Shown here: positions 1-12,436 of the stretch, in pieces
How positions within the stretch are numbered: the stretch's first letter is position 1
Layout of the letters: each line of letters begins with the position of its first letter
Assembly (NCBI GenBank): GCA_011316305.1
Contig: SAUG01000026.1
Location: 124,001 to 188,000, forward strand
Reading direction: 5' to 3'
Length of the DNA stretch: 64,000 bases
DNA from: Rusavskia elegans
Lineage: Eukaryota; Ascomycota; Lecanoromycetes; Teloschistales; Teloschistaceae
Notes under the pieces: model-generated
Databases searched by the model: none
Told to the model about the DNA's origin: nothing
Seen by the model: the letters and a program-made list of their open reading frames with translations, nothing else
Translations under genes and position numbers: made by a program

Positions 1-66
1 TACTACCGCCCTCTCTACATCGGATCACCATAGTTTGTCGTGTGCTGACAAGCTTGTTGACATCAG

Positions 67-1433
67 ATACTACACCACTCTCGAGTCATGCCCCTAGTGG
101 GTGGACATCGATACCTCCCGTCCACTGCAGTATTCTTGTGCGAAGTACTCAAACTCACCATATGTACGACCCTCGCCCTTTACGATATGTCCAGGACCAT
201 GTCCCCCTCCACGCCGGCAACGTCTCTGTTCGGTGGGCTGGTGGCCGCCGTCTTCACTGGCGACAGCTGGAAGCTTGCAATTCCAGCAAGGTGAGGTGGC
301 TCAAAGAATTATTCCCATGCGTGTTGAACTTAACTTGAACAGTCTGTACGTCTTGCAGAACACGCTACAATACTTTGCGATTAGCAATCTCGATACCGCT
401 ACTTTTCAGGTTACCTACCAATTCAAGATCCTTCCCACGGCGCTCTTCAGCGTTATTCTGCTCCGACGAAGAATTACTCCTCGGCAATGGTTCGCTCTGT
501 TACTTTTGATGATTGGTGTGGCGGTGGTGCAGAAACCGGCAGCGGATTCAGCCAGCATACCGCCCCGCAAGAACCCACATATCGGCTATGACTTTCCATG
601 GTCACTCACCGGCTTTCGAGGCATAGGTACGCCTGCGATGGCACCTCTAAACAAGCGTTCGGCCACGTATGAGGGCATACAAGAGGATGATGCGCTGGAA
701 CACCCCGGAGCCGATGCATCGATGGGCATTGCGGCCGCTCTGATGGGATGCGTCGTGTCCTCTTTGGCGTCGGTTTACTTTGAAAGGATTCTGAAGGATG
801 CCATCAATCCGGTTTCGCTATGGGTCCGCAACGTGCAGCTGTCCTTCTACTCGATGTTCCCCGCACTTTTCATCGGGGTTTTCTACATGGATGGGGAGAA
901 GATCGCTCGCGACGGTTTCTTTGCAGGCTACAATTGGGCAGTTTGGTCTACGCTACTTCTCCAGGCTCTCGGTGGGATGGTGGTTTCGCTTTGTGTCAAG
1001 CATGCAGACAACATCTCCAAAAGCTTCGCAATGAGTATCAGTATTCTCATCAGTCTTTGCGCCAGCGTCATCTTCTTTGATTTCAAGGTGACAACAAATG
1101 TGAGACTTGGAAATGAACGTACGATCAGTATGTGTTCATGTGGCTAACTATTCGTGTCAGTTCGTCCTGGGTGCAGTCATAGTTTCTTGCGCGACCGGCC
1201 TTTATAGCCGGGCTGAAGGAAAATCACGGCCAGCACCGATTAAAATCCATGAGTACGAAAAAACCACGATCGACCCCAGATCAGCCAAAGAGCGAAGTAC
1301 ACCGATCAAGCATCCGGTAACGCCCTTGAGAACTGAGGGCAAATCGTCATCCAGGCCCAACTCTCCGGCTCGCCACCACTCTAGATTGGGTTCTTCGAAA
1401 GGTTACTTCGGGTCCAGAGATCGGGACGATTGA
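67..1433 (+). CDS. UDP-sugar (nucleotide-sugar) transporter, 5'-partial
   Basis: This is the 3' part of a Golgi/ER nucleotide-sugar transporter of the UDP-galactose/UDP-GlcNAc family (PF04142), a multi-pass protein exchanging UDP-sugar for UMP. Exons 67-290, 343-1099 and 1161-1433 join in phase; the introns are 291-342 and 1100-1160. The exon at 67 follows an acceptor (CAG at 64-66), so the start lies before the window. Family signatures visible are GGHRYLPSTAVFL, SWKLAIPA, ATFQVTYQFKILPTALFSV and VKHADNISKSFA. A loop of about 60 residues between helices and a basic, hydrophilic C-terminal tail are typical of fungal members. The exact sugar cannot be told from sequence. Confidence 0.9.
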
Positions 1434-1879
1434 GAGTCATATCCATAGCTGGATGAGGTTTGTTGTACAAATATCCCTTTCTCGTTGCATGGACAAGAGT
1501 TGCATAGCCAAAGGCGTCGGAAGGTCCAGCGTGGTGTAGATATCCCCACTCGTGCATTGCAGTGATGTCAATCCACGGGATTCCATACGTCTCCATATTT
1601 TCCGTCTGACATCCATCATGCTCACATCCTCATTACTTGTGAATTGAGGTTTGTTGGCTCATCCTGTTGTGGGCGCTAATCTGTATTCCTCAATCAAGAT
1701 CGGCCGCCAATCCGAGAAGTTGTACCTTCCAGGAACGGACACCGCCATTCCATTGCCTTTATTTCTCGTCTACTCCCAGATCTCCCAAGCAATTCCATGC
1801 CACCGTTCGTCCCATCAGTATCAAGCAGCCTCAACCAGGAAACCTCGTCCACCAGACTCCATACCCTACCCTACGCAAC
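1434..1879. other. Intergenic: transporter 3' UTR and HFM1 5' region
   Basis: These 446 bases separate two same-strand genes. The minus-strand open frames here have no recognisable protein features. I see no RNA gene or repeat. Confidence 0.5.
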
Positions 1880-4800
1880 ATGAGTGGGCCAAGCTATGGC
1901 ATTGACAAATTACTAAGAGACATCCAAGGAGCCAGCCGTCAGCACCAGGATGGATCCCAAGACTTTCACAAAGCCTCCGGCGTCCAACCTACCTCTACTG
2001 CATCCTCAAGATACTCATCATCCCTGCCTCCATCCTCACGCTATCAACAGCCAGCCAGCAGGACTTCCTTTGGCCAGTCTTCGCTCCATCAACCGCTGCC
2101 AGTGTTGGACAACTATGACACCCCATTGGATGCTTTCGGTATGAATCATTGTAGCTGAGCCAATCCGTAAAGCTGACATTGCCACAGATCAAGCATTGCT
2201 CGACGGACCCAAGGAACCGAGACAACGATCAAACTACATTAGCAACCGTGGGCAAGCTCGAGCCATACCAAACGACCCATACTTTCCCCAAGATCTCGAA
2301 AAACGACAGTCAAATAGGCTGAGCATCCGTAAGTTACCACCCCCCTTCCTCATCAGCCTGACTGACACAACGTAGCCTCAACTTCAACCACTCAAAACCG
2401 TCTCAGTCTTCGTAAGACAATTCTTTCCTGCTCCCCGCTGCTACGTGCTCACCGTCATCGAAGGTCATTCATTCCAGACGCCACCATCTCAGTTGGCCGC
2501 TGTTCCCTCCTCTCCAACCAATCTAGCGCCCTCAAGTCCTCTAGCTGGCGTCATCCAGAGACGTGAGGCTCAAGCTTCTCAACCCAGCATTCATCCGCAT
2601 AATGGAACTACGTCAACGTCTACATTTCCTTCATTTCGAGCTCAGCCGGTCAAGGACCCGTCATCAACCATCAACCTACGCCATGCCCCACCCATCGTGC
2701 AAGGCATTCAGCTTGTCTCCCCAAGCGAATTGCCGGATCGATTTCGATCAATCTTTCCATTCCCCCTCTTCAACGCTGTACAATCCAAATGCTTCGGAAC
2801 CGCTTATGGAAGTTCGGATAACTTGGTACTTTCCGCACCCACCGGCAGCGGTAAGACTGTAATCCTCGAACTCTCAATCTGCCAACTCATAACCGGCTTT
2901 CAAACGGGCCAATTCAAGATCGTTTATATGGCGCCTACGAAATCCTTGTGCGCCGAGCGACAAAAAGACTGGCAAAGCAAATTTGCCTCACTTGACCTCC
3001 AGTGTGACGAGCTCACTGGTGATACAGATCATGGGCAGCTCCGCATGGTCCAGAACGCTAGCATCATCATCACAACACCTGAAAAGTGGGATAGTATAAC
3101 TAGGAAGTGGAAAGATCATGTAAAATTGATGCAACTGGTCAAACTGTTCCTCATCGACGAGGTACACATTTTGAATGAGGCCCGCGGTGCCTGCCTAGAA
3201 GCAGTCGTGTCCCGCATGAAATCCGTGGGATCCAACGTCCGCTTTCTTGCGTTGAGTGCCACTGTCCCAAACTCTGATGACATCGCGACTTGGCTGGGCC
3301 TCAACCCTACAACTCAGCATGTGCCGGCATGCCGTGAAAAGTTTGGCGAAGGGTTCCGGCCGGTCAAACTACAGAAGCATGTGTATGGTCTCTCCTTCAG
3401 CGGCAATGATTGGGGCTTCGATAAGGTCTGCGATCCCAAGTAGGTGCTCCTCTCCTCCATGCTGGTGTCAGTGCTGATTGACTTAGACTTCCCGAAATAA
3501 TTGCCAAACATTCGCAAAAGAAGCCCATCATGGTCTTTTGTGTTACTCGAAAAGCGACAGTCAGCACGGCAAAACTGCTGGCAAATTGGTGGACCATCAA
3601 AAGTGCCCGAGAGAGACAGTGGGCCGGTCCAACGTTCAAGCTTGTCGCACAAGACCCTGATCTCAAGGGTACGATACATTCACCAATCAGTTTACTGCAG
3701 CTTAACTGGTTACAGAAACCTTGAGCGCTGGAGTAGCCTTCCATCATGCGGGATTGGACCCCTCGGACAGGCATGTCGTCGAGAAGGGATTCCTTGAAGG
3801 ACAAGTCAACGTCATCTGCTGTACATCCACTCTTGCTGTTGGTGTTAATCTGCCTTGTCATATGGTCATCATTAAGAACACCATGTGCTTTCAAGAGGAA
3901 GGATTGAAAGAATACGCCGACCTTGAGATCATGCAGATGTTGGGTCGTGCTGGGAGGTAAGGGAGACTCGTATTGGCTTTATCGGCAGCTGACAATTATA
4001 AAGGCCTCAATTTGAAGATAGCGCTGTCGCAGTGATCATCACGAAACAAGAGAAGCTAGAGAAGTATGAGAAGATGGTCTCAGGCCAACAGCTGCTTGAG
4101 AGCAGGTTAGTAGCTATCAATCAGCCGTCCTGAAAACTTGCTTACGGATTTGCAGTTTGCATCTCAACCTCATTGAGCATCTAGTAGATCCATCTATATG
4201 ACATGATCAAGTCCTAAAGGCTAACTTGTTATGAGAATGCAGAGATCGGGCTTGGTACAATCTCTAGCCTCTATACCGCGAAGCGATGGCTCGCAGGCAC
4301 ATTTCTTTACGTACGCCTCGGCCAGAACCCGGGTCATTACAAATTGGATGGCGACGCTACAGACCTGAATCTCGAAGACAGGATCGAGCGCGTCTGTCAA
4401 CGGGATATTGACCTGCTACTAGATGCTCAACTCGTTACAGATGCAGTAGACAAAATCAAGTGTACTGAATTTGGCGATGCTATGGCCCGCTACTACGTAA
4501 AATTCGAGACCATGAAAGGCTTGCTGAGTCTCGAGCCTCGATCAAAGATGTCAGATATAGTAAGTACCCCTGGGCCGCCTGTCATCTATCAATTGACCGT
4601 CTCAGCTGTCCGTCCTCGTGGGAGCCCAAGAATTCCATGACGTGCGCTACCGAGTAACCGAAAAACGATTACTGAAGGAACTCAATGGCGCAAATGGTAT
4701 TAAGTACCCTATCAAGATCGATATAGCTCTTCCCGAACACAAGCGCAGTCTCATCATACAGTCAGAGCTTGGTGGTGTGGAATTTCCAGCTGATGAGCAA

Positions 4801-7142
4801 TTTAATAAGTTCAAGAGACCATATCAGCAAGACAAGAATATTATCTTTAACCACATTCATCGTCTCATTAGATGTGTGGTCGATTGCCAAATACACCTTC
4901 ACGATGCGGTTACTGTCAGGCATGCTTTAGAGCTTGCACGCGGCTTTGCAGCTAGGGTCTGGGATAACAGTCCCCATCAAATGAAACAAATACCCAATAT
5001 TGGGCCTGCTGCCGTTCGGAGATTAGCAAATGGAGGCATCAACAGCCTCGAGAGCTTGGAAGCGGCAGAGCCGCACAAGATTGATATGGTACTCAGCAAG
5101 CATCCACCGTTCGGCAGCCGGATCCTTGCCGTATTGAAGGATTTTCCTAAGCTAAGGGTGTCGGTGAAGATGACAGGCAAGGTTAGGTCCAATACTGAGT
5201 CTCGCGTCGTGGCACCTGCTGACCCCTTTTTGTAGGACGTGAAGCAAGGACAGCCAGTCAAGATCAAGATTAAAGCCGAGCTGGGTTTCATGAACATCAA
5301 GCCGCCCGCATACTTCAATCGAAAACCCGTGCATGTCTGTTTCCTTGCGGAAAGGTCAGATGGGAACCTAATTGATTTCCGCCGCTTTAGGTAGGTGGAT
5401 TCCAATTCAGGCATTAGGGAGTGGGCTGACCTGCTGCAGTGGCACAAAGCTCGATAACGGTCAAGATATCTTTCTGTCCGTCGATCTGTTGTCGCATACG
5501 CAATACGTCACCTGCTACGTTATGTGCGACGAGATAGGTCAGTCATGGTGGTGTCCTAGAACAACGTTGTATGAGCTCACGATATTCTAGCTGGTACCCT
5601 TCGGTATGCCGAGCTCAGACCTGGCCTTCCAGCGTCGACATTCCCATCTTTGCCCCTGAAGACGGACCAAGGTCAAAACCGTAATCAGCCGGAAAGAAGA
5701 GGGTTCGATAACACATCAAGAGGATCCAAGAAGAACTCAAGTGTCGAGAGTCCAGTGACTGTTCAAGGTGATGAGGAACACTATGACAACGACGTCGCAG
5801 ATGCAGACATGTTTGAAGCAGGTGAGTCTGTTTTCGCGGGTGGTTCTGGGCAGTGCAGCTAACTGTACATGGTGAAGCTACCCAGCTAGACTTTCATCCC
5901 ATCGAGTCATTTGAAAGAAAGGATGAGTCCCAGTTTGCTCGAACCAAAATGCGCAATATCCAGCCCCGTGATCAGGTTGAGGCAGATGTTGGTGAGTGGG
6001 TGCCTACTCAATTGGAAAATGGGAAATGGGCGTGCAATCACAAGTGCAAGGACAAGAAAGGGTAGGTGCAATACAGTTACGGGAATCCGGTTCTAATGTT
6101 TGTCAGATGCAAGCATTTGTGTTGCCATGAGGGCGTCGATAAGCCCCCCAAAGCGCCAAAGAAAAGTGGAATAACGAATACTTCTGTGGAGGGAACCAAG
6201 ACCAAACCCATCTCCAGTGGTCGTACGAAGCAACATACTGTGCAAAGTAAGCCACACATGGGTAAATCTACACCGCCGAACAATTGGAAAGGTATCGAGA
6301 CTGTGAACCTGGCTCACAAGAAAGATCCCAATGAATACGCCAAGGTGGCTCCACGAGCATACAGGTCGCTGCATCAGCTACACGAAAAGGTGAATAAGGA
6401 CCATCGAACGCCCACCATGACCAACATCAAGCCATCATTTTCATACAAGAAAGGCGAGCAGCCAACGTTCAGCTTCTTGGGTCAGACGGCTAAGAGTAGC
6501 CAGCGCAACGAAGAGCCTTCCAGCGACTATGATTCGGGTTTCCTGGATGACCTCCCATCGCCTTCGGCGCTGCTGAGGACTAACCATAAGGCGAAAGACG
6601 ATCTCGACCTTCAGAAGGTAGACTATGACAACACAGGAGATGATCATGGTACCTTCGGTTCCGAACACGATAAGTTGGGGGATGATGAAAGCGATGCACA
6701 GACAAACGATGGAAGCGATGCGGACCCAGCAATCTTTGCCGACACTGAGTATGAGGAGGCTATGGAGAACCTTGATCCTGGAGGCTACGTCGAGGCCTCG
6801 CACTATTTTCAAGGGTCACAACCGGAGCGGACTGGAGATAGGACAGCTTACGACAAGCTTTTCATGTCAACGGATAGCCCAGTGAAGCCATCAAGCCCGA
6901 ACGAAAAGCGGAAGACTCCGGAATGGCCTGATATTGAGCCTAACGTGGAGCATGCGGTCCACAAGGAAAAGAAAGCCAAAGTCGACAATGCTTCAGACTC
7001 TGCACCTCTTCGGCCATCGTCAAGTAAAGGTAATCAGGGACTCACTCCGGCACCGACAATCAAAGCAGGCTATCCATCTTGGGTTTACGAGTTTGACCCA
7101 GCGTTTATTGCAGAGTGGGAACCGTATGCGGAATTTGTATGA
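1880..7142 (+). CDS. HFM1: Meiotic DEAD/DExH-box DNA helicase HFM1/MER3
   Basis: HFM1/MER3 is a Ski2-like helicase of the ZMM group that stabilises recombination intermediates for class I crossovers in meiosis. Exons read 1880-2138, 2188-2328, 2376-2411, about 2527-3439, 3487-3668, 3716-3956, 4004-4105, 4156-4183, 4236-4559, 4606-5181, 5236-5390, 5440-5537, 5591-5821, 5878-6061 and 6107-7142, which sum to 1501 residues. Walker A APTGSGKT (about residue 250), DEVH (about 355), LALSATVPN, TLAVGVNLPCH and QMLGRAGR are present, followed by a Sec63-type region with IPNIGPAAVRRLANGG (helix-hairpin-helix). A Cys/His cluster CNHKC..GCKHLCCHEG lies near residue 1150, before a long disordered tail. The acceptor near 2526 is the only uncertain junction: the nearer CAG at 2475-2477 does not keep frame. 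Confidence 0.92.
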
Positions 7143-7655
7143 CGAGTATGACCCCTTGCTTGCCCATTCGACGCTACTGCTTGGTCTGCAAACTCACCAT
7201 AGGAGATACAATAGAAGATCTAAGCTGGCTGACTGGTGATGATGAAGAATTCAAGAAATACATTTGGGCCGAGCTGTGAAAGGAGTAATATCCAATATAG
7301 TAGTGCTGAACTCATTCCTGCGGTATGTAGCTCAGAATTCATAAGAAAACACAAAGACGTGAATCGAGTCAATGTATCTTCACTTGGTCCCTTCAACATT
7401 TTCCCTATTCTTCAGCAAAAAGTATACGCCCCATCACGATAGATTGATAGATGGATGTTTCTAGGAGGTTCCTGCATTAGTTCTGAGGGTCGTTGCAGGC
7501 AGACGTACCAGTCACACCTTCCGTGTTGAGTTTGTTTCGGATGAATGAATATACCCGTTTGCACGTCACATACCGCCACTTGAAGCAAACAATCTTGTTA
7601 GACACCTCATTCAGAACCTGAAACAACTTCTTCTACTCATGATCAAATTTCAACC
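7143..7655. other. Intergenic, nothing recognised
   Basis: About 510 bases between two plus-strand genes, presumably the HFM1 3' UTR and the promoter/5' UTR of the next gene. The short open frame near 7236 has no coding character that I can support. Confidence 0.5.
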
Positions 7656-9733
7656 ATGGGTCGTCTGAACTATACAAACGTGAGGCGTCTTTCTCTGCAA
7701 TTCGGGCTCAAAAGCTTACATCCCCGTTGACAGCGTAAAACAGAGGGCCTGAAGTTGGGCCAGTCGATCGCCAAAGACCTGGTATGACACAGAAGACATG
7801 TAACAGACATGCTGAAAGTACTGAAACGGCCGCAGAGCAAACGCATACCACCGGGCACCGGTTCGAAGTCTGCTTTGCGGGATCCGGTCGTTGAGCTTGA
7901 CGTCACGGCCAAAAACCTGGGAGCGGACGGCTTTCAAGAGGTCGCCGACGCCCTGACGAGGTCGCTTGAGTACCATGGCGACACTGGCCGAGTCGTCCAG
8001 CTGGAAGAACTATGCCTCAAGGCCAACAGGCTCACCACGAATTGTTTGCCAGCACTCGCCCGTATCATCAGACTTGCTGCTCATGAGCTGCGGGATCTCG
8101 ACATCTCCGACAATGTTTTCACCATCGCAACCCCTCACGATGCAGATGCCTGGGAGGGTTTCCTGGAGTCGTTTGCCGACTGCTGCGTACTAAGGCGGAT
8201 CGACCTGAGTGGCAATCCCCTAGGTTCGAAGGTATTTGAAATACTGGCGAGGGTATACAGCAGGGAGCCCGCCATCGAGCCCCTGCTGCATGGTGACGCT
8301 GAAGACACTCTGCTCAGCCACACGCCAAATCGAAGGGTTACCTTGGGCGAGAACGAATCTCTCGATCAACAAACGAGGAATCTGAGCCTGGTCTCGGCCT
8401 CGGATACCTATTCTGATGACGATGACGAAGGACATATCTCCGTGGAAGAAGGAAAGCTTCGACTTGGGGTCGGACATGGTTGGTCTACTCTGCTTCTTGT
8501 CAGCGGCATGGTTGACCGTTGCTACTGTCAGACCCGAAATCTCTTGGAAAAGATCAACGGCAGACTAGCCTTCCCCATCTTACTGGCGACAATTTTTCGA
8601 CCAGAGGCTTGCGATCTGTGCCATACTTGATCTTCGCCAATACAGAAATGACGGATGCGGGTGCGTTGCATTTGTCCTATGTTCTCGCTTGTCATCATCC
8701 ACCGGATCGGTTACTCAAGCAAGTTCCACCCCCAAGACCCGGTCATCAAGTTCAGCTTCTGGATGCTTACGATAATGAGACCGGATGCCAAGGTCTCATA
8801 TATCTACCTAATGACCGGGTCAGCAGCCCGGGTCATAGGATGCTCGAATTAAGTGAGAGCGCCCGTCAATTCCTGTTAGACGATGATCGGCCGGCTCAAT
8901 CGCCAGATTATTCTCAGATCCACTTCAGCAGAAGTCCCTCTATTAGGAAGACATCCACAACGCAGTCGGGTTCTTCCACATCTGCATCGGGATCTCGACG
9001 GCGGAGCGGCACAAAAGGAGAACAGCAAGAGCTTACAGGAAGCGAAGCACTCCACATTGAACTGGATCGAGCCAGGAGCCGGATACAGGGCCACATCCTG
9101 AAAGACATAGGGGTGCAGAGCAACGACCTCTGGAGCACAGCACTTCGAACGCTAGGCATATGCCGCATCCTCTGTCCACCTAAGCCACCACCCGAAGAAG
9201 TCCAGATACCCAAAGCGAAGGAAGTGCATATCAGCCCATCGCCGCCAGTCCAAGATCCTGGACAGACGGCCAACGACTCTGCATTCCCGGCCTTGCCCAA
9301 AGCACGCACGAAACCATTTGTTGGATACCTTGACCTCTGGGCCCCTCAACTCGCATCGAAGAGTCCCAATGTACCAGTAACGCCTCAACCAAAAAAACAG
9401 ATCCTTAAGGTCAAGACCACCACCCCAAGTCCTCTCCCCATCGCCACGACTTCCCCAACAACAGTAAGCCCCAAGACCGGTGTGCTACCAGTGCACCCCT
9501 ACCGATCCGATCTTCTTCGTGGCCTTCCGGAAAAAACCTGGGCACGCATCATTGGTGATTATCTCGCAGCAGATAAGTTCATGAGTCGGCACCAGCAACA
9601 CACAGTTCTACAGTGGGCTGTGGATCGGAGGACGTTGGCGAAGGAGATGGAATCGTTGGGGAAGCCTGAAAGTGCGCAGATCTGGAAGGTGCTGGAGGGT
9701 ATGGGCTGCTTGGCCTATGAGGGTGACTTCTAA
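7656..9733 (+). CDS. Leucine-rich-repeat (RNI-like) protein, fungal
   Basis: A conserved fungal LRR protein of unknown role, about 651 residues. I place the start at 7656, not at the ATG at 7809, because three introns then join in phase: exons 7656-7679, 7734-7791, 7807-8478 and 8532-9733. This gives the start MGRLNYTNRKTEGLKLG followed by the in-frame DMLKVLKRPQ. The LRR part lies in roughly residues 65-180 (LEELCLKANRLTTNCLPALA, ELRDLDISDN, LRRIDLSGNPLGS), with a further unit just after the third intron (LIFANTEMTDAGALHLSYVL). The rest is Ser/Pro-rich and probably disordered, ending in a short helical region (WARIIGDYLAADKFMS). No signal peptide or membrane segment is seen. It may be a scaffold; that is inference. 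Confidence 0.82.
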
Positions 9734-10072
9734 GCCTGTACTGACATGATGGATCATTTTACAGGGAGGCGAGGGGATTGAAAATGTGATCACGATCCGG
9801 CTGAGGCTTTTATGATTCGATAGACAACTTCATGCATCAGGGGTAGTGAGAAACCTCATACATTTGTAGCAACATTGTCCCTAGGGATGAATGTGTCCCC
9901 GCGTTAGGGGGATTTGAACTTGCTATCGTATCTGTTCTTTCGACAGAGTTTTCTTATTCGAATGAAGGAGATCGCTAATACAATTGCGAGTCTCTCACAT
10001 CATTATCAACTTTTGGGAACGCATCCTACACAGACGTTTTTCTGACCACACAAAACACACACACCATTCCCA
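9734..10072. other. Intergenic between LRR gene and degraded gene
   Basis: About 340 bases of 3' flank. It contains a short CA-rich microsatellite near 10048-10062. Nothing else is recognised. Confidence 0.5.
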
Positions 10073-10123
10073 ATCGCAAGGGGGCCAGCAGTCGGTACCT
10101 CGATATGGGATTTCGTCCTGACC
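10073..10123 (+). repeat. Copy A of a dispersed motif with core CAGTCGGTACCTCGA
   Basis: The 15-base core at 10089-10103 is identical to cores at 11232-11246 (minus) and 45155-45169 (plus), and similarity continues for about 15-20 bases further (TATGGGATTTCGTCCT here). Read on the other strand the three copies give a similar peptide (R-T-K/R-x-x-I/V-E-V-P-T). It may therefore be a relic of a coding segment or a terminal repeat. Copies A and B are inverted and flank the degraded gene between them. Confidence 0.5.
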
Positions 10124-10135
10124 ATTGCTTTACTG

Positions 10136-10860
10136 CTACGAGCGTTTATTCGATGGAGTAAAGACTGAGGGTAGAGTGGATAGCCTGAACAAACCTTCCG
10201 AGAAGTTGAAGATGTCTGTGAGAGAGTCCTCTTTCGTGTGGCGCCAAATCTTTTCCGTCAGTTGCAGAGACCGCAATCCGCACAGACTTCTGATCAGCGA
10301 CATGTCGAGCGCACTGTTCCACAACTGTAACGCGCCGGGACAGAAATCCATTTCGAAGCGAAGGTTTCGGACAAGGCGCTTCTGGTCGACGCTTCTGGTC
10401 ATCATGAAGCGATTGAATGTCGCGCGGTCGGGAAAAGAGAACGTATTGGTGTTGCAAAGTATCCAGTTGGCTTCGACGTACGTCTGGCGGCATACGCCGA
10501 AAATACTCAGGTCCATTGTAGAGTGTCTGCGGAAATGGATGGAGTCTGGAGGAGAAAATGTTGTCGAGGCGGCAATGGAGGTGGGCCCCACGCCAAACAG
10601 ACATCTCCATCGTTCACCCACTTCTTGTCAGCTTCGTTTTCCGGACAGTCATGTTCACAGATGGCGTTGCTCCATGGACTACAATCGAAAGTTTCCTGGT
10701 ATAATCTGTCGTGGGTTTCGAAGTCGAGCTTGGTTCCAACGTGATTGTATTTGAGGTGGATGAGTCTCTCTCCTATGGGATCTCTCCATATCCAATTTCG
10801 GAGCTCAGGCGGCAGCTGTAGCAGAGGCGATCCTGCTGCGTTTCGAGCAATGCTGCAGCA
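10136..10860 (-). pseudogene. DUF7730/F-box-like fungal protein, degraded or mis-spliced
   Basis: The minus strand encodes pieces typical of the large fungal family with an F-box-like start and a CRQ-x-Y-x-EA motif. Near 10830 it reads LLQLPPELRNWIW, then CEHDCPENEADKKWVNDGD. In another frame it reads IFGVCRQTYVEANWILCN and FSFPDRATFNRFM, running to a stop at 10136. An intron of about 65 bases (donor GTGGGG, acceptor CCGCAG) would join the two frames, but its signals are weak. Upstream of LLQLPPEL no ATG occurs before a stop, so the 5' end is missing or lies in an unseen exon. The function of this family is unknown. Copies A and B of a dispersed motif flank it in inverted orientation. Confidence 0.6.
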
Positions 10861-11206
10861 CGAGTAAGTTCGGTGATACTATGAACCTCAAAGGGAAAGG
10901 CAGAACTATATGGACTTCATGGAAGTCTGGCGAGTAGAGCGGGTAACGTGCTTCCTAGGTTTCTCTTCTTTCCGCTTGCTCGTCTTCAAGACGACACAAT
11001 CAGAATTGGAAGAGTCACATCTCCCTGAGCTGATTGAGTCGGAAAGCAAGGACTGATAGGCTCGTCAGAACAAGGATAGATCGCAATGTGGGACGTACAG
11101 TGACCAAGAGAGCTGGTGCATAAGACACAGATCCAAGTCACTACCAGGCCACTACTCTGTTGAAAAAGACGCTTTGAACAGATCCAGTAGCTGTATAATG
11201 GTATAA
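10861..11206. other. Non-coding stretch upstream of degraded gene
   Basis: About 350 bases. A minus-strand open frame at 10986-11231 has no recognisable features. I see no promoter element I would defend. Confidence 0.4.
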
Positions 11207-11262
11207 GGCGATCGAGAACGAGAGCCCTCATCGAGGTACCGACTGTTATGTGCCTCTCATTG
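11207..11262 (-). repeat. Copy B of the dispersed CAGTCGGTACCTCGA motif (inverted)
   Basis: The minus strand contains CAATGAGAGGC, then the core (11232-11246), then GAGGGCTCTCGTTCTCGAT. This is closer to copy C at 45.1 kb than to copy A. With copy A it forms an inverted pair about 1.15 kb apart. Confidence 0.5.
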
Positions 11263-11445
11263 CGATTGATTTTTGTTCTGAGATAGACCAGAAGGAGTAG
11301 CGGTGGGGTGTGGGGGAATTGGCGCTAAGACGCGATGTCAGGTGATTTGACTGGTACTAGAAGCCGTTGAACTAGCCAGAAGGAGACTGACAACGGGCCT
11401 AAAAGTCCAACGTCATATTGCAGTGTTCCTGCGGCCGTGAGTTGA

Positions 11446-12252
<807 letters not shown>

Positions 12253-12436
12253 ACATGAGGGAATTTCAGCAGGGGTTGTATGACGTTGACGAGTTATGGA
12301 CATGTAGAGCGTAAAGACCAAATAGATATAGATCTAGCCATTGACAGAAATTAGACAAGGCATTGCATGCACCCCACAACACCATTCCCACAACCTTCAA
12401 TTCCCCATCCACTTCCTATCTCCCTCCACACCAAAA

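Noticed and set aside
1381..1625. Two minus-strand open frames after the transporter
   Set aside because: They overlap the last transporter exon and its 3' UTR, and show no motif or splice-consistent extension.
10125..10754. Plus-strand open frame of 209 codons
   Set aside because: The opposite strand carries recognisable family motifs (CRQTYVEAN, LPPELRNWIW); the plus frame is its shadow.
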